Shown: piece by piece, positions 7,974 through 14,756 of the stretch
Layout: each line of letters starts with the position of its first letter
Numbering within the stretch: position 1 is the stretch's first letter
From: Gammaproteobacteria bacterium
GTDB taxonomy: Bacteria; Pseudomonadota; Gammaproteobacteria; Pseudomonadales; Azotimanducaceae
DNA length: 46,163 bases
Direction: 5' to 3'
Assembly: GCA_020832085.1 (NCBI GenBank)
Contig: JAFIFJ010000052.1
Location: 1-46,163, forward strand
Position numbers and translations under genes: made by a program
Notes under the pieces: generated by a model
The model's database searches: none
What the model was told of the DNA's origin: nothing
What the model saw: only the letters and a program-made list of their open reading frames with translations

Positions 7974-10736
7974 ATGACCAGCACACATCGCTTCACAACG
8001 AAGGCCGCAACGCTGTTGTGGATCACCCTGCTCCTCGTCGCCTGCGGCGGCGGCGGCGGCGGGGGAAGCGGCAACGACCTCGGGGGCCCAGGCGGCGGAC
8101 CGGGCAACGGCTCCGGTGGCCCGGGCAACGGTTCCGACGACCCCGGGAACGGTTCGGGTGATCCAGGGGACGATGGCGACCCACTCGGTACCGATGCCAC
8201 CTTAAGCGGCCTGAGCCTCAGCGCAGGCTCACTGACGCCTGGCTTCGCGTCAGGGCAGACCAGCTACAGCGTCGAAGTGGACTTCGACGTCATGAGCGTG
8301 CAGATCACGGCCACCCTCGCCGATTCAGCGGCCAGCCTCACCATCAACGATGCCAGCGTGAACTCCGGTGAGGCCTCAGCACCCATCGCGCTGGAACAGG
8401 GGCTCAACACCATCCCGGTGCTGGTCACGGCCGAAAACGGCAGCAGCACCCAGACCTACAGCGTGGAGGTCACCCGCCGGGTGGTGGCGGCGATGCTCGA
8501 GGCCGAAGCCCACATTGGCGCTGTCACCCTCAACTGGGAGGATACGGGCGCTCCGCGCTACAACCTGATTTACGCCACCGCGCCGGACTGCGATGTCGAC
8601 AACTTCAGCCTCTGCCCCGGTGGCACGATGGTCCTGGACGTGACCGCACCGCACACCGAGACCGGTCTCGGCAATGGCCAGAACTACTGGTTCTACCTCG
8701 AGTCCGCCGCCACCGGCACCACGGCGCTGTCCAACGAGGCCGGCGCGCGGCCGGACATTCTGGTTCCCAATGGACGTGTCGATGCCGTTGCCCATGACGC
8801 GGCAACGGGCATCACCTACCTCGGCGGTAACTTCACCCGCTTTGGCCGGCGCAGCGGCCATGGCGCGCTGCTGAGCGTAAAAGCGGGGAAGTCCAGCGCC
8901 TTTCCGCTTGTCAATGGCACCATTGTCGCCGCCGCCGCCGACGGCAACGGCGGTTTCTACATCGGCGGCGACTTCACCGAGGTGGACGGCGAGTCGCGCA
9001 ATCACCTGGCGCAGATTCGCGGGAACGGGACGCTGACGGACTGGAACCCTGACGCTGGGAACCGCGTGGAAGCGCTCGCCGTCGCGGATGGCATCGTCTA
9101 TGCGGGCGGACAGTTCAACAGCATCGGCGAGGAGACTCGCAACCATATCGCCGCCATCGACACCGACGGCAACCTCACCGACTGGAATCCCGATGCCGAC
9201 AATGATGTCCTTGCCCTCGCCGTCGCGGATGGCAACGTCTACGCGGGCGGATCCTTCACCAGCGTGGGCGGAGAAGCGCGGAACCGCATCGCCGCCATAG
9301 ACACCAACGGCAACCTGACCACCTGGAATCCCGATGCCGGAAACACCGTCGAAGTCCTCGCTGTGGCGGACGGCATCATCTATGCGGGCGGCCGCTTCAC
9401 CAGCATGGGCGGAGCCGCGCGCAGCCGCATTGCCGCCATCGACAGCGACGGCAACCTCACGGGCTGGAGCCCCGCTGCCAACGAAACCGTCTTTGCCCTC
9501 ACCGTCGCGGACGGCATCGTCTACGCAGGCGGAGGCTTCAGCTTCCTCGGCGGACAGTCGCGCCTCCGCCTCGCTGCCATCGACGCCGACGGCAACGTCA
9601 CCGACTGGAACCCCGGGGCCGGCGATGGGACCGTTCGCGCCCTCGCCGTCGCGGACAGCGTCGTCTATGTGGGCGGCGAATTCACCCGCATCGGCGGACA
9701 GACGCGCAACCACCTCGCCGCCATCGATACCAGCGGCAACCTGACCGGTTGGATCACAGATGCCGGCGATGAAGTCCTTGCCCTCGCCATCGCGAACGGC
9801 CTCATTTACGCAGGGGGGAACTTCACCAGCATCGGCGGACAGGCCCGCAACCACCTCGCGGCCATCGACGCTGACGGCAACCCGACCGACTGGAACCCCG
9901 ACGCGGGCGGCGGGAGCGTCCGCGCCCTCGCCCTCGCGGACGGCATCCTCTACGCAGGCGGGGCTTTCACCAGCATTGACGGCCAGACGCGCAACCGCCT
10001 CGCCGCTTTCGACACCGACGGCAATCTGACCGACTGGAATCCCGATGCCGACAACGGCATCGGCGCTCTCGCCGTCGCCGAAGGCATCGTCTATGTTGGG
10101 GGAATATTCTCCAGCATGGGCGGCGAGGCCCGCATCCGCCTGGCCGCCGTCGATACCGGCGGCAACCTGACGGCCTGGAGTCCTGGTGCCATCAGCAGCG
10201 TCGACGCCCTCTCCGTCGCGGACGGCATCGTCTACGCGGGCGGAGGCTTCTCCAGCATTGACGGGGTGACGCGCAACCGCCTCGCCGCCTTCGACACCGA
10301 CGGCAATCTGACCGACTGGAATCCCGGTGCCAACAGCGGCGTCCGCGCCCTTGCCGTCGCCGACGGCGTCGTTTACGTGGGCGGACTCTTCTCCAGCATT
10401 GACGGGGTGACGCGCAACCGCCTCGCCGCCATCGACACCAACGGCAATCTCACGCCCTGGAATCCCGATGCCGACAACAGTGTGTCTGGCCTCGCTATCG
10501 CGAACGGCATTGTCTACGCAGGCGGCGCATTCAGAAGCCTCGGCGGAGACGCGCGCAACCGCCTCGCCGCCATCGACACCGACGGCAACCTCACCGCCTG
10601 GAATCCGGATGCGAACGCCCTCATCCGGGCCGTCGCCATCGCTAACGGCATTGTGTACACAGGCGGCGCGTTCACCATCATCGACCGGGCGCTCATGCCC
10701 TTCTTCACGCCGCTGGAAGCGCTGGCAGCGCCTTGA
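7974..10736 (+). CDS. Lipoprotein with cadherin-like, Fn3-like and 14-unit propeller repeats (paralogue 1)
   Basis: 920 residues. The signal peptide ends LLLVAC with Cys24 and Gly +2, so an outer-membrane lipoprotein is predicted. A Gly-rich linker follows with three GNGSxxP units, then a cadherin-like domain (about residues 78-172), then an Fn3-like segment (AVTLNWEDTGAPRYNLIY… to …ALSNEAGARP, about 180-262). From about residue 280 to the end there are 14 units centred on Y-x-G-G-x-F, with a typical period of 47 residues (VYAGG-F-S-GG-RN-LAAIDTDGNLTDWNPDAD…ALAVADGI). These resemble DUF5122/delta-60-type propeller repeats. A capping sequence PFFTPLEALAAP ends the protein. The gene follows a shared upstream module and is one of three closely similar tandem copies. 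The ligand is unknown; a binding or adhesion role is inferred. Confidence 0.82.
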   Translation: MTSTHRFTTKAATLLWITLLLVACGGGGGGGSGNDLGGPGGGPGNGSGGPGNGSDDPGNGSGDPGDDGDPLGTDATLSGLSLSAGSLTPGFASGQTSYSVEVDFDVMSVQITATLADSAASLTINDASVNSGEASAPIALEQGLNTIPVLVTAENGSSTQTYSVEVTRRVVAAMLEAEAHIGAVTLNWEDTGAPRYNLIYATAPDCDVDNFSLCPGGTMVLDVTAPHTETGLGNGQNYWFYLESAATGTTALSNEAGARPDILVPNGRVDAVAHDAATGITYLGGNFTRFGRRSGHGALLSVKAGKSSAFPLVNGTIVAAAADGNGGFYIGGDFTEVDGESRNHLAQIRGNGTLTDWNPDAGNRVEALAVADGIVYAGGQFNSIGEETRNHIAAIDTDGNLTDWNPDADNDVLALAVADGNVYAGGSFTSVGGEARNRIAAIDTNGNLTTWNPDAGNTVEVLAVADGIIYAGGRFTSMGGAARSRIAAIDSDGNLTGWSPAANETVFALTVADGIVYAGGGFSFLGGQSRLRLAAIDADGNVTDWNPGAGDGTVRALAVADSVVYVGGEFTRIGGQTRNHLAAIDTSGNLTGWITDAGDEVLALAIANGLIYAGGNFTSIGGQARNHLAAIDADGNPTDWNPDAGGGSVRALALADGILYAGGAFTSIDGQTRNRLAAFDTDGNLTDWNPDADNGIGALAVAEGIVYVGGIFSSMGGEARIRLAAVDTGGNLTAWSPGAISSVDALSVADGIVYAGGGFSSIDGVTRNRLAAFDTDGNLTDWNPGANSGVRALAVADGVVYVGGLFSSIDGVTRNRLAAIDTNGNLTPWNPDADNSVSGLAIANGIVYAGGAFRSLGGDARNRLAAIDTDGNLTAWNPDANALIRAVAIANGIVYTGGAFTIIDRALMPFFTPLEALAAP
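8811..10676 (+). repeat. Coding tandem repeat, 141-bp period, 14 units
   Basis: The sequence TA(C/T)GC(G/A)GGCGG recurs about every 141 bp, matching a 47-residue protein repeat. The first two units are longer and degenerate; the others are similar but not identical. Units carrying SSIDGVTRNRLAA at about 10250 and 10390 are close to each other, suggesting local duplication or gene conversion. Confidence 0.85.
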
Positions 10737-10887
10737 CGAATCGCCGGAGTGGCGGGGCATCGACGGATCACCATCTGCCAGTCGCGATGACCACTTCCTG
10801 CATGGAGACGCTGCTGCACGCAAGACTTCAAGCGCCGGTAGGCCATTGGGTCACCGGTTACCCGAACGTCAGGAAGGAGACAGAAGG

Positions 10888-11538
10888 ATGTTCAAGAGAC
10901 TTCTTACCACGTGTTCGCTTGCTATCGCGTTAATGCTTGGATCGCCCCCAGCGGTCGCGACAGTCATCTACGACAACTTCGGCTCAGGAGACTCCTTCAA
11001 CACTCAATCTGGTTATGTCATAGCCGGTGAGTCTGAGCCGGGCTTTACCTTTACCGCCGAGGCCACCGGGTTCGTCACTTCCATCGACTTTGGCATGGAA
11101 ATTTTCGGGCGAGCCGATCCGCAGACAATCAATTTCTCCCTCTTTACCAATGCCGACAACAACATCGGAACGCTGCTCGAAGCGTTCAGTGTGACCGTTT
11201 CCCACCCAGCCGGGGCTCCGGGCGTTTCGACGGGAAATCTCACCGGCTCAACGCTGCTGTCGTTGGGGCAGCAGTACTGGCTTGTCGGCAGTTCGCCGGA
11301 CGGTGTCGGTGTGCGCTGGCTATGGAACACTCAAAACGATACCGGCGTGCAGCGGGCCACCGACGGAACCTTGTTTCCGTTTCGCACTCTGCCCACCTTC
11401 CGGGTCAACGCTGATTCAGTGTCCGTTCCCGAACCCGGTGCGCTGGTTCTAGTGGTTTCGGGTCTCGCCGCGTTTGCAGCACTGCGTCGGCGTCATCGCT
11501 GCGCGCCGTCTCGGTCTCGCACCGCCGTCACCCACTGA
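10888..11538 (+). CDS. PEP-CTERM sorting-domain protein
   Basis: 216 residues from the ATG at 10888, with AAGGAG about 8 bp upstream; the frame is open further upstream but lacks signals there. A Sec signal peptide is visible (MFKRLLTTCSLAIALMLG…AVA, cleavage near residue 24). The body is a beta-rich extracellular domain. The C-terminus has a PEP-CTERM signal: VPEPGALVLVVSG, a hydrophobic helix, then RRRHR. In this family the tail is recognised by exosortase (EpsH/XrtA type) and processed during export; no exosortase gene is in the window. The C-terminal extension after the Arg cluster (about 14 residues) is slightly longer than usual. It interrupts the lipoprotein array between paralogues 1 and 2 and could be a secreted or surface partner. 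Function is unknown. Confidence 0.82.
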   Translation: MFKRLLTTCSLAIALMLGSPPAVATVIYDNFGSGDSFNTQSGYVIAGESEPGFTFTAEATGFVTSIDFGMEIFGRADPQTINFSLFTNADNNIGTLLEAFSVTVSHPAGAPGVSTGNLTGSTLLSLGQQYWLVGSSPDGVGVRWLWNTQNDTGVQRATDGTLFPFRTLPTFRVNADSVSVPEPGALVLVVSGLAAFAALRRRHRCAPSRSRTAVTH

Positions 11539-11702
11539 GGCAAATCGAGTCAACGCCATGGACGGCTGCTCTTTCCGCTGAGAGCTGCAATTCCGCTCGC
11601 GAAGACACGGGCCTGACAGGTCACGCACGACACCGCGACGGCCTCCGACGGCCGCAGATCCCGGGTGCAGCCAGACCGGGTGGGATCAGGCACAACGTCT
11701 TG

Positions 11703-11751
11703 GCATAGCCCGTTCGGCATATTCAAAGGCGGCCAGCCTCGTTTCAGGATC
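11703..11751 (+). repeat. Shared upstream module, copy C (lipoprotein gene 3)
   Basis: Starts GCATAGCCCGTTCGGCATAT and continues AAAGGCGGCCAGCCTCGTTT. It lies in the 290-bp gap after the PEP-CTERM gene, where nothing else is recognised. The leader ends GAACTCAGCGAGGTCGACC before the start codon. Confidence 0.6.
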
Positions 11752-11828
11752 CTCTGGCAGAACATAAACCTGTTCGGGATGACGTTATCCCTGACAAGCC
11801 CGCCCGAACTCAGCGAGGTCGACCACCC

Positions 11829-14549
11829 ATGAACAGCACCCATCGCATCGCTATGAGGGCCGCAACGCTGTTGTGGATCACCCTGCTCCTCATCGCCTGC
11901 GGCGGCGGCGGGGGAAGCGGCAATGACCTCGGGGGCCCAGGCGGCGGACCCGGCAACGGTTCCGGTGATCCAGGAGACGATGGCGACCCACTCGGTACCG
12001 ATGCCACCCTCAGTGGCCTGAGCCTCAGCACAGGCTCACTGACGCCCGGCTTCGCGTCAGGGCAGACCAGCTACAGCGTCGAAGTGGACTTCGACGTCAT
12101 GAGCGTGCAGATCACGGCCACCCTCGCCGATGCAGCGGCCAGTCTCACCGTCAACGATGCCAGCGTGAACTCCGGGGAGGCCTCAGCACCCATCGCGCTG
12201 GAGCAGGGCCCCAACACCATCGCGGTGCAGGTCACGGCCGCAAACGGTACGACCACCGAAACGTACAGCCTGGGGGTCACCCGGCGGGTGGCGGCGGCGA
12301 TGCTCGATGCCGAGGCCCAGACTGGTGCCGTCAGGCTCGAATGGGAGGATACCGGGGCTCCGCGCTACAACCTCATCTACGCCACCGCACCGGACTGCGA
12401 TGTCGCGAACTTCAGCCTCTGCCCCGGCGGCACGATGGTCCTGGACGTGACAGCACCGCACACCGAGACCGGTCTTAGCAACGGCCAGAACTACTGGTTC
12501 TATCTCGAATCCGCCGCCACCGGCACCACGGCGCTGTCCAATGAAGTCGGCGCACGGCCGGACGTTCTGGTGCCCAACGGAGGCGTCGATGCCCTTGCGC
12601 ATGACGCGGCAGCAGGCATCACCTATCTCGCCGGGAACTTCACCCGATTCGGCCGCACCAGCGGCAGTGGCGTGCTGCTGAGTGCCGAATCGGGCCAGCC
12701 CCGCGCCTTTCCGGTGGTCAATGGCCGGATTTTCGCTGTCGCCGCCGACGGCAACGGCGGTTTTTACATCGGCGGCGAATTCACCGAGGTGGGCGGCGCG
12801 ACGCGCAATGGGCTGGCGCAGATCCGCGCGAACGGCACCCTGACTGACTGGAATCCTGGTGCCGACGCTGCCGTCACCATCCTCGACGTTGCCGACGGCA
12901 TCGTCTACGCGGGCGGGTTCTTCACTGAAGTCAGCGGCCAGACACGCAACCGCCTCGCCGCCGTCGACGCCAACGGCGACGTCACCGACTGGAATCCCGA
13001 TGCCAACAACTTGGTGTTCGCCCTCGCTGTCGCAGACGGCACGGTCTACGCAGGCGGGATCTTCACCGAAGTCAGCGGACAGACACGCAATCGCCTCGCC
13101 GCCATCGACACAGACGGTAACCTCACCGACTGGAATCCCGATGCCAACAACGAGGTTCTGGCCATCGCCGCCGCCGACGGCGTTGTCTACGCGGGTGGGA
13201 ACTTCACCAGCATCGGCGGACAGGCGCGCGAGCGCTTCGCCGCCATCGATGCCGATGGCAACCTCACCGACTGGAGCCCCGATGCCGACAACAGAGTCCG
13301 CGCCCTCGCTGTCGCCAACGGCATCGTCTACGCCGGCGGCAGTTTCGCCAGCATCAGCGGACAGGCGCGCAGCAGGCTCGCCGCCATCGACGCCGACGGC
13401 AACCTCACCGACTGGAACGCCGATGCGAGCGGCGGATCGGTCTTCACCCTCTCCGTGGCAGACGGCCTGGTCTACGCCGCCGGGGACTTCACCAGCATCG
13501 GCGGACAGGCTCGCAGCAGCCTCGCCGCCATCGACTTCGACGGCAACCTCACGGCCTGGAAGCCCGATGCTGGCGCCATCGTTGAAGGGCTCGCCGTCGC
13601 GGACGGCATGGTCTACGCCGGCGGAAGCTTCTTCAGCATCGGCGGAGAATCGCGCAATCACCTTGCCGCCATCGACGCCGACGGCAACTTCACAGACTGG
13701 AACCCCGACGCTGGAGCCCGCGTTGAAGCCCTCGCGCTCGCGGACGGCATCGTCTACGTCGGCGGGCGCTTCAGCAGCGTCGGCGGAGAAACACGCAATC
13801 GCCTCGCCGCCATCGATGCCGACGGCAACGTCACGGCCTGGAACCCCGATGTCGGCGGCGTTGGCCCCGAGATCCTCGCCCTCACCGTCGCGGACGGCAT
13901 TGTCTACGCTGGCGGCCGCTTTGCCAGCATCGACGGACAAACGCGCATCAACCTCGGTGCCATCGACAGCAGCGGCAACGTCACGGCCTGGAGTCCCGAA
14001 GCCTCCTTCGAAGTCTCGGCACTCGCTTTCGCGAACAGCACCGTCTACGCGGGCGGCCGCTTCAACAGCATCAGCGGACAGGCCCGCAACCGCCTCGCTG
14101 CCATCGACACCAACGGCAACCTCACGGACTGGAACCCCGACGCGGGTGCCCGTGTTACCGCGCTCGCCGTCGCGGACGGCATCGTCTACGCGGGTGGGGA
14201 CTTCACCAGCATCGGCGGAGAAACGCGCAATCACGTTGCCGCCATCGACACCAACGGCAATCTGACCGGCTGGAACCCCGATGCCGACAACAGTGTCGGG
14301 AGCCTCGCCATCGCCGACGGCATCGTCTACGCGGGCGGGAACTTCACCAGCATCGACGGAGAAACCCGCAACCGACTCGCCGCGATCGACACCAACGGCA
14401 ACCTGACCGACTGGAATCCCGATGCGAACGCCGCCGCTCGGGCCTTCGCAATCGTGGACGGCATCGTCTACGTGGGCGGATTCTTCACGCTGATCGGAAA
14501 TCAACTGACACCCTTCTTCACAACGCTGGAAGCGCAGCCGGCACCCTAG
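11829..14549 (+). CDS. Lipoprotein with cadherin-like, Fn3-like and 14-unit propeller repeats (paralogue 2)
   Basis: 906 residues. The lipobox is LLLIAC with Cys24 and Gly +2. The linker is short, with a single GNGSxxP unit against three and four in its paralogues. The cadherin-like and Fn3-like domains match paralogue 1 almost residue for residue, including CDVANFSLCPGG with two Cys that may form a disulfide. Fourteen Y-x-(G/A)-G-x-F units follow; the first (TYLAGNF) and seventh (VYAAGDF) have Ala for Gly. The protein ends PFFTTLEAQPAP. Repeats differ from those of paralogue 1 mostly at the position after GG and around the S-x-x-GG turn, which could be ligand-facing. Expression is probably from its own leader, given the 290-bp upstream gap and copy C. 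Confidence 0.82.
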   Translation: MNSTHRIAMRAATLLWITLLLIACGGGGGSGNDLGGPGGGPGNGSGDPGDDGDPLGTDATLSGLSLSTGSLTPGFASGQTSYSVEVDFDVMSVQITATLADAAASLTVNDASVNSGEASAPIALEQGPNTIAVQVTAANGTTTETYSLGVTRRVAAAMLDAEAQTGAVRLEWEDTGAPRYNLIYATAPDCDVANFSLCPGGTMVLDVTAPHTETGLSNGQNYWFYLESAATGTTALSNEVGARPDVLVPNGGVDALAHDAAAGITYLAGNFTRFGRTSGSGVLLSAESGQPRAFPVVNGRIFAVAADGNGGFYIGGEFTEVGGATRNGLAQIRANGTLTDWNPGADAAVTILDVADGIVYAGGFFTEVSGQTRNRLAAVDANGDVTDWNPDANNLVFALAVADGTVYAGGIFTEVSGQTRNRLAAIDTDGNLTDWNPDANNEVLAIAAADGVVYAGGNFTSIGGQARERFAAIDADGNLTDWSPDADNRVRALAVANGIVYAGGSFASISGQARSRLAAIDADGNLTDWNADASGGSVFTLSVADGLVYAAGDFTSIGGQARSSLAAIDFDGNLTAWKPDAGAIVEGLAVADGMVYAGGSFFSIGGESRNHLAAIDADGNFTDWNPDAGARVEALALADGIVYVGGRFSSVGGETRNRLAAIDADGNVTAWNPDVGGVGPEILALTVADGIVYAGGRFASIDGQTRINLGAIDSSGNVTAWSPEASFEVSALAFANSTVYAGGRFNSISGQARNRLAAIDTNGNLTDWNPDAGARVTALAVADGIVYAGGDFTSIGGETRNHVAAIDTNGNLTGWNPDADNSVGSLAIADGIVYAGGNFTSIDGETRNRLAAIDTNGNLTDWNPDANAAARAFAIVDGIVYVGGFFTLIGNQLTPFFTTLEAQPAP
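12615..14490 (+). repeat. Coding tandem repeat, 141-bp period, 14 units
   Basis: Same repeat class as at 8811-10676, with the same number of units. Unit phase is kept throughout and no frameshift is seen. Occasional 3- to 9-bp insertions occur at the WNPDA turn (for example DASGGSV, DVGGVGPEI). Confidence 0.85.
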
Positions 14550-14756
14550 TGCCGGCCGTGGCCACAGACCATCGACGGACCCTCTACCGCCAAGGACGGC
14601 GGCAGCGACAAATCAGGGACACAGCGCCAGGGCTAGGGATGCCAACGTCGGAGAAAGGGTCACGGGCTCTGGGCCAGCGTTTCAGACCATGACCCCTGCT
14701 CTGCATGGATGACGCTGGAGGGGGTAGAACCCATACAACTCGGGGAGCAACCACTC

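Noticed and set aside
8376..14504. Very long minus-strand open frames (815 and 773 codons) opposite the propeller lipoprotein genes
   Set aside because: They follow from the codon bias and repeat structure of the sense genes; their products are low-complexity (GEG/VDDAV runs) and have no start signals.
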